Source: Bacillus sp. FJAT-27264 (GTDB lineage Bacteria > Bacillota > Bacilli > Paenibacillales > Paenibacillaceae). Taken from it: DNA of 64,000 nucleotides. The position numbers and the translations under genes are program-made. The DNA is taken from the NCBI RefSeq assembly GCF_001682855.1, contig NZ_MAQW01000012.1:930001-994000 (forward strand), read 5' to 3'. The notes under the pieces were generated by a model. That model saw only the letters and a list, made by a program, of their open reading frames with translations, was not told the origin of the DNA and searched no databases. Of this stretch, positions 34,949 to 44,275 are shown in pieces (position 1 is the stretch's first letter; every line of letters starts with the position of its first letter).

Positions 34949-35188
34949 GACTTTGAACCTCCAATACACTTATATAATCCATATCTTCCAACCAAATCCA
35001 CACAAAGGAATCCGTCAGAAGTCATGTCCTTCTGTTCCCCATCATAACCTGTACTATACAGAGTACACAAGGCAATCCTGCAATCCGCTACACCATCACC
35101 GTTCCAAAATAACCACTCTGAAGGCACCTCTGCTGCGATACATCATTCAAGCACCTGCCAGAGGATCCCAAAAACAAGGAGGAAAGCT

Positions 35189-36307
35189 GTGAAAACCCAT
35201 CTTCGCACCTTACAGATCGCATTCACTTATATTGGTACTATCGTAGGGGCCGGATTTGCCACCGGGCAAGAAATCCTCCGCTTCTTTACCCGTTACGGTC
35301 ATTGGGCACTGATCACGATCCTGTGCTCCACTATACTGTTTATTTGGCTTGGCACCAAAATGATGGTGCTCGCCCGGCGGATCCGGGCGAATTCCTATGA
35401 GGATTTCAACCGCCACCTCTTTGGCGAGCAGACAGGCAGTATAATCAGTCTATTTACCATGGTAATCCTGATCGGCGTAAATAGCATTATGCTTGCCGGT
35501 GCGGGAGCCATTTTCCAGGAGCATCTGGGTTTTCATTATCAGGCTGGACTAATTCTCACTATTCTAGGCTCTTACCTACTGCTGACAAGGGGCATCTCTG
35601 GCATCCTCCACATGAACAGCACCGTTGTTCCACTCATGCTAACTCTTTCACTGATTATTGTAATCAATACGATGCATCAACCGAACGCTGAACATTTTTT
35701 GTTTCTCCAGACGGACAGCAGCACTTTCTCTGCCTGGCTGTCCCCACTACTGTATACAGCTTTCAACCTAGGGATGGCTCAGGCCGTTCTTGTACCGCTT
35801 GCCCGGGAGACAGAAGACGAAAAGGCGCTGCTGCGGGGCGGCATACTTGGCGGGGCAGGAATAGGCCTTTTGCTGCTGGCGGCGCATTTTGCCATGAGCT
35901 CGCAAATGCCTGGGATCATGCAGTATGAAATTCCAATGGGCAGTATTGCATTTCGGCTTGGAGCCGTGGTCCAAACGATCTATCTACTACTAATCTTCCT
36001 GGAAATCTTCAGTACATTCGTGGCGGATATTTACGGTGTTACCGCGCAATTAAAGCAAAGATTACCCTTATCCCAAGACGTAATTATCGCTTTGCTCATG
36101 TTAACCTGCTACCTCTTGAGCCAATTCGGGTTCAGTTCTCTCTTGTCTGTGTTCTATCCCATTTTTGGTGGTTTAGCACTCGTATGGGGGTTCAAGCTGA
36201 TGCGTACCCCCATCTCTCCACCACCAGAAGGACCCAAGTCCGAATCTGGCAGAGATGAGACTTCTTTAGCCAAGCTGAAGCCAGCTTCGCGAATTACACG
36301 GAAATAA
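35189..36307 (+). CDS. ykvI: YkvI family membrane protein
   Basis: 372 residues with ten or so membrane helices and a hydrophilic C-terminal tail. The start of helix 1 carries TYIGTIVGAGFATGQEILRF, the unwound-helix motif of the LeuT-fold family seen in YkvI proteins. The family's substrate is not established; amino acid or ion transport is inferred from the fold. GTG at 35189 follows GGAGG by 6 bases. The gene is divergent from xpt and its last 14 bases overlap the end of the convergent yhaN gene. Confidence 0.85.
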   Translation: MKTHLRTLQIAFTYIGTIVGAGFATGQEILRFFTRYGHWALITILCSTILFIWLGTKMMVLARRIRANSYEDFNRHLFGEQTGSIISLFTMVILIGVNSIMLAGAGAIFQEHLGFHYQAGLILTILGSYLLLTRGISGILHMNSTVVPLMLTLSLIIVINTMHQPNAEHFLFLQTDSSTFSAWLSPLLYTAFNLGMAQAVLVPLARETEDEKALLRGGILGGAGIGLLLLAAHFAMSSQMPGIMQYEIPMGSIAFRLGAVVQTIYLLLIFLEIFSTFVADIYGVTAQLKQRLPLSQDVIIALLMLTCYLLSQFGFSSLLSVFYPIFGGLALVWGFKLMRTPISPPPEGPKSESGRDETSLAKLKPASRITRK

Positions 36308-39300
36308 CAGCTGCTGAAGGAATCAGTCTTCTTGCAGCTTCCGCGACATGGCGGTGACAGGTCATCATTACGATTTGTCGGGTGGCCGACAGCTCGCCAA
36401 GCAATGAGAGCGCAGCATGCAGCCTCTGTTCATCAAAGTTAACAAAGAGATCGTCGAACAGTAGAGGGAGACAGGCTTGCCGAGCCATCGTCTCCGCCAG
36501 CGCCAGCCGCAATGCCAGATAGAGCTGCTCCGCAGTTCCGCGGCTTAGCAGTCCGCTATCCAGTAGCCCCGCTATCCGATGCTCCGCTTTGAGCTCTTTA
36601 TGGCCCAGTGTCATTACCACTCTGAGGTACTCTCCTTCAGTTAGCTTGTTGAAATAGACCGAAGCCAGCCGCAGCACCTGCGGCTGTTTCTCCTGCTCGT
36701 AAATTCTCCGCGTCCTGCCGATAAGTTCCGCAGTAATTGCGGTCACTGCATACTGCCCGGCAATGAGACGAAGCGCGGACCGTTGTTCCTCCAACTGCTG
36801 GAGAACCGTGTCCTCCATACAGCGTTCCTTCAGATACTCTCTCTCCTGAAGCAGCTTGCCTCGCCGCTGGAGGAGACTGCTGCGCTCTTCTTCTGACGCT
36901 ACAGCCTGCTCCTCTGCAGCTGACCGTTCCTGTTCCAGCGCAGAAGCATCCAGCGTCTCAAGTAGAGCCAACAGTCCCTTAGTTCCTTCTTGGTTCCATC
37001 CACCGAACATGGCCAGTTCCCATTGGCGAATATTCCCTTCCAATTCGCCCCGGCGCTGTACTGCCGCCGAGCGGCGCAGGAACTCCTCGGTGTCCTCAGC
37101 GCCTCCTTGCGCCAAAAGACTTTGGCGGCGCTGATTCAGCCGCTCCAATTGCAGCCGGGCCTCTTCGTATTCCCCCTCCGCTGATCTCAGCCTGGAAGTT
37201 AGTCCATCCAGCCGCAACAGCTCTGCTTTGAGCCCGTCCCAAGCGAGCTTCCTGGCTTCCAGCCAGCCGGGAATCATCCGGGCCAATTCTTCCCGTCCTG
37301 TGCTCCCCGATCCCGACATCTCAGGCTGCGAAGCAGAAGCGGCGACTTCTTCTATGGAAGATCCCGCTTCTTCCATAAGAGCCAACACCTCATCCTCGAA
37401 GGCTGCGCACTCCGCCTCCAACTGTGCAAGCCGCAGCCGTAGCTTGCTCTCCTGCTGAAGCAGTTCATTCCCCTGCTCCACAGCACTGAAGATCTCTGGC
37501 AAGCCCTCCGGCGACAGACCCTCCGGCAGCTTGTGGCTTCGCAGCCAGGCCTCATATCGGCCCGCCGTCTCGGTGAAGGCCGCTTCTTCCTGACGCATCT
37601 CGGCGGCAAGTGCCTGCTCCTGTCCGGCAAGACTCTCCATCTCGGTGCGGCAGGCCTCGCGCTCATCACTCGCGCGATCCACTTTCTGCCGCCAGGCGGT
37701 CCAGGCATCCATGAGCCTGCGCAGCTCCTTCATGCCCGCCTCCAGCCCGCCTGCGTCAGGGCTGGCAGGGCCTCCGGACGACCTGCGCAGCGGTCGTCCT
37801 GTTGTGCCACTCTCCGGCTCCGCCCCGGAGAGCAACAGCCCCCGCAGCCGCAGCATCTCGGCGGCTGCGTCCTGGCCATCCCCGCCATACCCTGGCGGGG
37901 ATGCCTTACGCCGGCCCGCTCCGCGGAGGCCGGCCCACAGGGCCAGATCGGCTGCGGCCAGCAGGCCGAGCGCGATCCAGGCGCTGACCGGCGGTGCCCC
38001 GGTCAGCCACAGCGCCGCGGGCAGCAGCGCGGTCAGTGCTGCGCCGGTCAGCAGCAGGCGCCGGTAGAGCGAAGCCATGCGGGCACGCATGGCTTCATCG
38101 CTCCCCGCGCCGTGCTGCAAGCCGTGCAGCTTCGCCTCGCGCCAGCGCTCCGCGGCCTGCTGCAGCTCATCCCAGAGCTGCAGCACTTCCCGCGCGCTAG
38201 CCGGGCGCAGCGCGGCGAAGGCCTCGGCGCCGCCTGCCGCCTGCTCGCGCGCCAAGGCCCGCTCTGCGGCCTGCAGCGATGCTGCCGCAGCCGCAAGCCG
38301 TGAACGCAGCGCTTGGCGTGCTGCGCCCTGGGCTTCCATGCGGCGATCATAGCTCGCGAACGCCGCTGCGTAGCGCCGCGCCGCCTCCCGGTCGCCCGCC
38401 GCACCGGAGAAAGTCGCCAGCTCCGCTGTCGTCCAAGCAGGGTCAATGCTCCGCAAAATGCGCTGTACATGCCCCAGCAGCCCATCAAGCTCCCCAGCAA
38501 GCCGCTGGCGCTCTAGACGACGGTCCTCATAGATGCTCCGGCGGCGATCCAGCCGCTCCAGCGCCGGACCTTGGGCTACCAGCACAGGGTCTGGGGGATT
38601 CTGTTCCAGTTCTGCTGTTAGTTCCGCTTGCAGCCGTTCAATCCGTTCGGCAGCTGCTGCCGCGCTTCGAATCTCGCCTTCCAGTTCCTGAAGGCGGTTC
38701 GCTCCCTCTTCCGGAAAAGATTGAATTTGCGGCAATCCGGCAAATTCCAAACGGGCAGCACTCCATTGCAGCCATACATTACGAATTTCCAGCGCCTTAC
38801 GCAGCATGATCAATCTGGCACCGGTGCTATCGCGGCGTTCCTCCACTTTGGCCAAGCCAGCTTCCGTCTCCGCCAGTGCAAAAGTATTGTCGTTGTAACG
38901 CGGGAGGTAGGAGCGGCTATCCGCCATCTGCTGCTCCAGCTTTTCAATCGATTGCAGAATCTTCGCCGCTTCCTGAACCTTCCCCCTCGGCTTATAGAGC
39001 TTCTCAGCGTCCTGCACCAGCCGGCGCTCCGCCCGCATAATTTCACCACCGCCGCCCATTCCAGCATGAAACAAATAACTGCTCATCTCATCAGATTGCA
39101 ACGCAGCAAGTTCCTGCAGCTCGTCCAAGGACACGGCAAACAGCTGGCGGAACATGCTGCGGGAGACACCACCGAGCAAATAACGCTCCAGTTCTGCCTG
39201 ACTTAATTCTTCGGTCGTGCCGTCTGCCCGGCTCACTGTAACGTTCAGCTTCTCTCCCCGTCCTTGTCCCTCTCCACCGCCGGCAAAACGGCGAATTTGC

Positions 39301-39548
39301 CACAGTCCGCCTTCCCGATCCCGAGCCTTAAGTACTCCACCATGGACCCCACCATGTAGAGGTTCGTAACGTTCTGCGGGATGACTGCGCCCAGGAATCC
39401 CGTACAGCATCGCACGGATGAACTGGAGTGTCGTGCTTTTCCCGGCTTCGTTCTGGCCATACAGCACCGTAACACCACCGCTCAGCGCCAGCTCGCGACC
39501 CTGAATCCGGCCGAAGCCGCTGATCTGCAACTGCTCAATCTTCATCAT
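36294..39548 (-). CDS. yhaN: YhaN-like SMC/Rad50-type ATPase
   Basis: About 1084 residues. The N-terminal domain has Walker A (YGQNEAGKST, about residue 31-40) and the C-terminal domain has Walker B (PLLFDDLFVNFDEQRL), separated by long coiled coils. A pair of membrane helices sits in the middle (LLLTGAALTALLPAALWLTG and following), as in B. subtilis YhaN. This distinguishes it from SbcC. With YhaO it should form an Mre11/Rad50-like nuclease-ATPase, possibly membrane-tethered. GGAGG serves ATG at 39548 or the adjacent one at 39545; either overlaps the end of yhaO. The coiled-coil centre (37700-38400) is markedly GC-richer than the rest. Confidence 0.9.
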   Translation of the reverse strand: MMKIEQLQISGFGRIQGRELALSGGVTVLYGQNEAGKSTTLQFIRAMLYGIPGRSHPAERYEPLHGGVHGGVLKARDREGGLWQIRRFAGGGEGQGRGEKLNVTVSRADGTTEELSQAELERYLLGGVSRSMFRQLFAVSLDELQELAALQSDEMSSYLFHAGMGGGGEIMRAERRLVQDAEKLYKPRGKVQEAAKILQSIEKLEQQMADSRSYLPRYNDNTFALAETEAGLAKVEERRDSTGARLIMLRKALEIRNVWLQWSAARLEFAGLPQIQSFPEEGANRLQELEGEIRSAAAAAERIERLQAELTAELEQNPPDPVLVAQGPALERLDRRRSIYEDRRLERQRLAGELDGLLGHVQRILRSIDPAWTTAELATFSGAAGDREAARRYAAAFASYDRRMEAQGAARQALRSRLAAAAASLQAAERALAREQAAGGAEAFAALRPASAREVLQLWDELQQAAERWREAKLHGLQHGAGSDEAMRARMASLYRRLLLTGAALTALLPAALWLTGAPPVSAWIALGLLAAADLALWAGLRGAGRRKASPPGYGGDGQDAAAEMLRLRGLLLSGAEPESGTTGRPLRRSSGGPASPDAGGLEAGMKELRRLMDAWTAWRQKVDRASDEREACRTEMESLAGQEQALAAEMRQEEAAFTETAGRYEAWLRSHKLPEGLSPEGLPEIFSAVEQGNELLQQESKLRLRLAQLEAECAAFEDEVLALMEEAGSSIEEVAASASQPEMSGSGSTGREELARMIPGWLEARKLAWDGLKAELLRLDGLTSRLRSAEGEYEEARLQLERLNQRRQSLLAQGGAEDTEEFLRRSAAVQRRGELEGNIRQWELAMFGGWNQEGTKGLLALLETLDASALEQERSAAEEQAVASEEERSSLLQRRGKLLQEREYLKERCMEDTVLQQLEEQRSALRLIAGQYAVTAITAELIGRTRRIYEQEKQPQVLRLASVYFNKLTEGEYLRVVMTLGHKELKAEHRIAGLLDSGLLSRGTAEQLYLALRLALAETMARQACLPLLFDDLFVNFDEQRLHAALSLLGELSATRQIVMMTCHRHVAEAARRLIPSAAVISV

Positions 39549-40893
39549 TTCGCCCTCCGTCAGACCGTTTCCGGAAGTCACCCTCTGCCTCCCCGGCACC
39601 TTCCAGTCCGCTCAGCAAAGTAATCCCAAGCTCTGCCGCGCCTCTGAGCCAGTCCAGTTTCTCTTCCGTAGTGACCTGTGACAATAACCGGCGCAGCTCC
39701 CGGTTCTCCATTAATGGGGCAATTGCGCTACTGATCATATCCTCCAGTTCTTCCCGGGAACCCTCACCTTCATCCTTTTCGGCTAGTCGGAGCATTTCAC
39801 CCAGAAAGCTATCCTCTTGAAGCAATCGTAACCGGTCTACAGCAAGTCCAGATTCCACGGCAAAACCTTCCGTCCATACCAGACCCGGATATTCCTTCCG
39901 CTCTGCCCGGATCGCTTCGCGCCGCTGAAGTTCGCTCAATAAGTCCGCAGCCGCCCCTTTTTCTGCCAGCAGGCGGTGTACCTTACCCCGGCCTGTCAGA
40001 CGGAACCGGACGACAGTCATCAGATGCGGGTGTGCCTCTCGAATGTCTTCAATCCTCCGTTCCACCGCCTCGATCCACTCTGCTTCATGTTCCAGACCGT
40101 CGATCGGCAACTCTGTCACCTGCCAGCGGACGACATCCAGCTCGTGAAAATGCAGCTTCGCTTCTCCGTTCTCATTCACATCAACCACATAACAACCCTT
40201 TGCGCCGGTCTCCTTGACACTACGCCCTTGAATATTTCCGGGGTAAACGATATAAGGCTTTTCATATAAAATGCTGCGCTTATGAATATGGCCCAGCGCC
40301 CAATAGTCAAACCCTTGACCAATCAAATCCTTGCGGCTGCAAGGAGAATATGTCTCATGCTGGAGATCGCCGTCCACATTCCCGTGCAGCAGGGCAATAT
40401 GAAACAGCTCACTGCCCGGCTTCCGGCGAAACGTCACCGCCGTATTGTCGGTAACTTTGGCAGTAGGATAGGATATACCGCTTACAACAGCGACTTCTTG
40501 TCCGTCCTTGCGGCGATAAGCTGTGGCATATCCTGGCGCATCCCCTCCGAATACCGTTACATGTTCCGGCAATTCGGTAGCCAGACGCGGGCCATCTAAC
40601 GGATCATGATTCCCGTGAATTAGAAATACAGGGATTCCCTGATCTCCTAGCTCCTTCAAGGCTTCCTGAAACCGCAGCTGCCCTTGCAGCGAAGCATCCG
40701 ACACATCATAGATATCCCCGCTGATGACGACAAAATCAACATTTTCCTTTATCGCTAAACAGATAAGCCGCCCGAGGGCGGCAAAGGTAGACTCCCGTAA
40801 ATGGGAGCGGACAGCGGCCGGCAAATGAGCCAACCCGGCAAAACGACTGTCCAGATGCAAATCCGCAGCATGCAGAAACCGGAAAGGGATCAT
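39535..40893 (-). CDS. yhaO: YhaO-like DNA repair exonuclease (Mre11/SbcD type)
   Basis: About 452 residues. All calcineurin-like phosphoesterase motifs are in order: HAADLHLDSRF, VVISGDIYD, LIHGNHDPLDG, ALLHGNVDGD and WALGHIHKRSI. These bind two metal ions (usually Mn). It is a nuclease acting with the YhaN ATPase on DNA ends. A TTG at 40902 is possible, but GAAGGG is better spaced for the ATG at 40893. It lies 5 bases after the glycosyltransferase stop and overlaps yhaN by 14 bases, so the three genes form one translationally linked operon. Confidence 0.92.
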   Translation of the reverse strand: MIPFRFLHAADLHLDSRFAGLAHLPAAVRSHLRESTFAALGRLICLAIKENVDFVVISGDIYDVSDASLQGQLRFQEALKELGDQGIPVFLIHGNHDPLDGPRLATELPEHVTVFGGDAPGYATAYRRKDGQEVAVVSGISYPTAKVTDNTAVTFRRKPGSELFHIALLHGNVDGDLQHETYSPCSRKDLIGQGFDYWALGHIHKRSILYEKPYIVYPGNIQGRSVKETGAKGCYVVDVNENGEAKLHFHELDVVRWQVTELPIDGLEHEAEWIEAVERRIEDIREAHPHLMTVVRFRLTGRGKVHRLLAEKGAAADLLSELQRREAIRAERKEYPGLVWTEGFAVESGLAVDRLRLLQEDSFLGEMLRLAEKDEGEGSREELEDMISSAIAPLMENRELRRLLSQVTTEEKLDWLRGAAELGITLLSGLEGAGEAEGDFRKRSDGGRNDED

Positions 40894-40898
40894 GACGC

Positions 40899-42035
40899 TC
40901 AACCCTTCTTTCCGGATTGATGCTGCAAATAGGTTTTTTTGAGTTCATTGGCAACCCTAGTGAGGGAGTAAAGGCTTTTAGCCTTATCCCAGGCGGACCG
41001 TGACAGTTCATAACGGTAGGCAGGATCGGCAATCACTTTTTCCAGGGCGTTCGCCAGTGCGATGTCATCGTCCGGGTTGACCAGCAGTCCATTTACACCA
41101 TCCTCAATCTGTTCCGGGATACCGCCCACATTAGTACCAACCAGAGCCAGGCAGCTTAGCGCAGCTTCTGCAAAGACAGAACCGAAGGCTTCCGCACGGG
41201 AAGGCAGAACAAAGATATCAAAGAAGGGCATAAATTCCTCGGGATGAAGCGTGTACCCATAAAAAATCGTCTCATTGTAGATACCAAGCTCCTGAGCCAG
41301 CTTCTCAAGCTCAGACCGTGAAGGACCGTCGCCGATAATATGCAGTACATACTCATGTCCGCGCTTCTTCAGCTCGGCGCAGGCATGAAACAGCGTATCT
41401 ATCCCTTTCGCTGGCACCAGACGGGTGACAGTAACAAGTTGGGGAATATTATTCTCATGCGGTACCGGCTTGAACCGCTTCTCATCGAACCCGTTTGGAA
41501 TGACCCCCACACGGGCAGGCTCCTCCAAATACGGCGACAGATAATCGGCGAAAGAGCGCGATACGGTCATGAGACGGTCACTGACATGCTCCAGCTCACG
41601 GTAGATGGACACCAGAAACTGATGCTCCAGCCCACCCTCGGCAATGACTCCATTCAGGATCAGTTCCCGCTCATAGCTGGAATGCAGGGTCTGGATCAAC
41701 GGAACGTCCGGGTAGACCTGCTTCATCGCCAGTCCCGCTATGGGGTGATGCGCATGAATAAGATCATATTTTTTGCTTAGACGAAGCTTGGTCCACCATA
41801 AATAATCACGATAGGTTTGAATATATTTTTGCACAATATGACTTTCGCCATAACGTGTCCAATCGAAGGTTTCGAACACAACTTCCTCATGTCCTTTTCC
41901 GCGTATCCGCTTGGGCAACCAGAACAAATCCATCTCCCAGCGGCTGGAGCGGAACCTTTCCTGTAGATATGGAATCATAGAAGATACCCCGCCGGGCTGT
42001 TCCGGCGGAAAGAAGAGCGCTTGCAGCAAATTCAT
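40899..42035 (-). CDS. Glycosyltransferase family 4 protein
   Basis: About 378 residues in a GT-B fold. The N-terminal Rossmann half has QPGGVSSMIPYL and HAHHPIAGLAM. The C-terminal half has VTRLVPAKGIDTLFHACAEL, IIGDGPSRSELEKLA, and the retaining-enzyme motif PSRAEAFGSVFAEAAL (E-x7-E). It transfers an activated sugar, probably to an envelope glycan or lipid at the cytoplasmic face; donor and acceptor are unknown. AAGGGGAT precedes the Met at 42035, so the frame's extension to 42101 is not used. It heads the yhaO-yhaN operon, a partnership with no obvious biochemical logic. Confidence 0.9.
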   Translation of the reverse strand: MNLLQALFFPPEQPGGVSSMIPYLQERFRSSRWEMDLFWLPKRIRGKGHEEVVFETFDWTRYGESHIVQKYIQTYRDYLWWTKLRLSKKYDLIHAHHPIAGLAMKQVYPDVPLIQTLHSSYERELILNGVIAEGGLEHQFLVSIYRELEHVSDRLMTVSRSFADYLSPYLEEPARVGVIPNGFDEKRFKPVPHENNIPQLVTVTRLVPAKGIDTLFHACAELKKRGHEYVLHIIGDGPSRSELEKLAQELGIYNETIFYGYTLHPEEFMPFFDIFVLPSRAEAFGSVFAEAALSCLALVGTNVGGIPEQIEDGVNGLLVNPDDDIALANALEKVIADPAYRYELSRSAWDKAKSLYSLTRVANELKKTYLQHQSGKKG

Positions 42036-42208
42036 AGGTCTATCCCCTTTACTATTGCCCTGATTACGGTGAGACCCGGCAATTGTGATATAGTTATTCA
42101 TATGTAGACTTTCCAGATAAGGACATCATGTCTGGGGGTTTAATGATTCATACTTTGATTTTATCGGTATCATCATGAAACAGCAACTGACAAAAAGGAG
42201 AATGACGT

Positions 42209-43597
42209 ATGATGGAAGAACGGCTGCCCGCCGCTTTTACCGCAATAATGAGAGACATGCTGGGACAAGAGGCGGACGCTTTTCTGAAAAGCTACACAGC
42301 ACCGCGCAGCCAGGGTCTGAGGTTCAATCGGCTTAAAAGCGGGACGCCCGCAGGCTTGAGTGCCGCTGAGAACACCGTATCCATGTTTGGACTGGAACCG
42401 GTACCCTGGTGTTCTGAAGGATTCTATTACGAAGATCACTCCCGTCCAGGCAAACATCCTTATCACGCTGCCGGATTATATTACATACAAGAACCCTCGG
42501 CAATGTCCGCTGCCGAATTGCTGGCCCCACGTCCTGGGGAGACTGTATTGGATCTTGCAGCAGCACCAGGAGGCAAGACCACCCATATCGCTGCTCTGAT
42601 GCAAGGCCGGGGCCTGCTTGTCTCCAATGAGATTCATCCTGAACGGGCCAAGATTCTGGCCGAAAATGTGGAACGACTTGGCATTGCGCACGCCCTTGTC
42701 ACCAACGCTTCCCCAGAGGAATTAGCCCGGCGCTTCCCGGAGACCTTCGACCGGATTATGCTGGATGCTCCCTGCTCCGGCGAGGGCATGTTCCGCAAGG
42801 ATGCCGGAGCCATTGCTGAATGGTCGCCGGATCACGTAGAGATGTGCGCCTCCAGACAATGGGACATTCTACAGGAAGCCTATACTATGCTTAAGCCCGG
42901 CGGCCATATGGCTTACTCCACTTGCACCTTTAACCGCAAAGAAAATGAAGACACCATCGAGCAAATCCTGGATAACTATCCCGACATGGAACTGGTATCC
43001 AGCAAGCGGCTATGGCCTCATTTGGAAAAAGGCGAGGGACATTTCGTGGCGCTCCTGCGGAAGCTGGAAGGCGATGACGACGCAGAAGTGGTGGCGGAAC
43101 CTAAGCGCAATAAACGCAGCAGTGGAAAAAATAAGAGAAGTCCGGGAATCGCCTCCTCTGCCAAAGAGGCTTTGGAGCAGTTTAAATCTTGGGCGGCGAC
43201 GGAACTACCCGGATTTAATGCGCAGGGCGTTCCGCTTCTCTTCGGTGAATCACTTTATCTGCTCCCCGAATCCTTTAATGACATCATACACCCAGGACTG
43301 CTTGATGGACTGAGAGTCCCCCGTGCCGGGCTGCATGTTGCCCATATGAAGAAAAACCGGATCGAGCCCGCCCATGCATTAGCCATGTCATTACAACAAG
43401 GACAGGCTGCACGTGCCTATAACTTGGCCGCAGACGGTCCTGAAATCAATGCCTGGCTACGCGGTGAAAGTTTGTCCGTCCCTGCCGGGCTGCACGGTTG
43501 GACGCTGGTAACAGTAGATGGCCTCCCGGTCAGCTGGGGCAAAGCCAGCTCAGGACAGCTTAAGAACCATTTTCCAAAAGGTCTACGTAGCCTGTAG
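42209..43597 (+). CDS. RsmF/NOP-type RNA (cytosine-C5) methyltransferase, paralogue A
   Basis: 462 residues. SAM-binding motif VLDLAAAPGGKTTHIAAL is at about residue 115. Catalytic motifs DAPCSGEGMFRKDAG (about 190) and YSTCTFNRKENEDTIE (about 238) carry the two cysteines of m5C methyltransferases. A C-terminal PUA-like domain follows after a Lys/Ser-rich linker. It modifies cytosine in rRNA or tRNA. AGGAG lies 8 bases before the ATG. A second gene of the same family lies at 47747-49261 on the other strand. The two differ mostly in the linker. Confidence 0.92.
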   Translation: MMEERLPAAFTAIMRDMLGQEADAFLKSYTAPRSQGLRFNRLKSGTPAGLSAAENTVSMFGLEPVPWCSEGFYYEDHSRPGKHPYHAAGLYYIQEPSAMSAAELLAPRPGETVLDLAAAPGGKTTHIAALMQGRGLLVSNEIHPERAKILAENVERLGIAHALVTNASPEELARRFPETFDRIMLDAPCSGEGMFRKDAGAIAEWSPDHVEMCASRQWDILQEAYTMLKPGGHMAYSTCTFNRKENEDTIEQILDNYPDMELVSSKRLWPHLEKGEGHFVALLRKLEGDDDAEVVAEPKRNKRSSGKNKRSPGIASSAKEALEQFKSWAATELPGFNAQGVPLLFGESLYLLPESFNDIIHPGLLDGLRVPRAGLHVAHMKKNRIEPAHALAMSLQQGQAARAYNLAADGPEINAWLRGESLSVPAGLHGWTLVTVDGLPVSWGKASSGQLKNHFPKGLRSL

Positions 43598-43730
43598 CCT
43601 ATCTTGACAAGCAATGGGCCTATGACCAGTTCATGAAGTCCTCCCCGGCATATGATGTCATTATCCCAAACACACCGAGTGTATAGCATCGGCATTGGGA
43701 ACTAGATCAGACCTAAGGGAGGAATTAATT

Positions 43731-43823
43731 ATGGGTGCAGGTTACGGAGGTTTTACTTCAACAGGAGCGATTTTGGTGCTTTTCATTCTGCTCGTTATCA
43801 TTTCCCGTTCATTGTTCATCTAA
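43731..43823 (+). CDS. YjcZ family small sporulation-type membrane peptide
   Basis: A 30-residue peptide: MGAGYGGFTSTG, then a single hydrophobic helix (AILVLFILLVIISRSLFI). The Gly/Tyr-rich start followed by an ILVLFILLVII helix is the hallmark of the YjcZ family, found in spore formers. GGGAGG lies 8 bases before the ATG and a terminator follows 30 bases after the stop. The function is unknown; sporulation association is family knowledge. Confidence 0.85.
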   Translation: MGAGYGGFTSTGAILVLFILLVIISRSLFI

Positions 43824-43852
43824 GGTTTACTAACATAAAGCATATACACGAC

Positions 43853-43897
43853 AAGCAGCTGTGCCATCCAATTGAGGATGATGCGGCTGTTTTATTT
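43853..43897 (+). terminator. Terminator of the YjcZ gene
   Basis: CATCC/GGATG stem extended by weaker pairs, then GCTGTTTTATTTTTT. Confidence 0.8.
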
Positions 43898-43990
43898 TTT
43901 AGCTCAAGCTGCCTAGACCTCAGATTAGTTTGCTCCCCATATAGGCCTGTTCTTAGATACTCCATCCCCACATCAACCTTTCGGAAGTGC

Positions 43991-44180
43991 AATTAAGGGC
44001 ATTTTTGTATCCTAAATTCTCTGCAGCCAAGGGTTAATGACAATTAAGTACAATATTGTACCTTAAATCTACCAAATACCCCGTCTAGATTACTTTTTCC
44101 AAAAATAAGATACAATAATGCTCTTATTTACCTTATTTATCATTTTTTAAGAAATATAAGATACAAAAATGCTGTTAGTT
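43991..44180. repeat. Four copies of a short AT-rich palindromic repeat
   Basis: Copies at about 43991-44018, 44042-44068, 44102-44130 and 44152-44180. Each is an imperfect palindrome of the form AATTAAGg-TaCAATATTGTa-cCTTAAAT, 26-30 bp long. The best copy (44042-44068) is nearly perfect. Related copies lie at 46161-46354. No gene lies in 43898-44275. Confidence 0.75.
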
Positions 44181-44275
44181 GGGAGGTGGACCTTTTTCAC
44201 TCTTAACTAGACGGTAACTTCACCAGAATCATGCCTAGTCTTCTCGAATGTTAATTTCACTTAGTTATAGTTAGA

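Noticed and set aside
34949..35188. Purine riboswitch before xpt
   Set aside because: The conserved TTTCTACC core and paired loops are not seen; kept only as an absence worth checking.
37533..38809. Several plus-strand reading frames of 100-250 codons
   Set aside because: They are antisense to the GC-rich centre of yhaN, where stop codons are rare; Arg/Pro/Ala-rich with no start signals.
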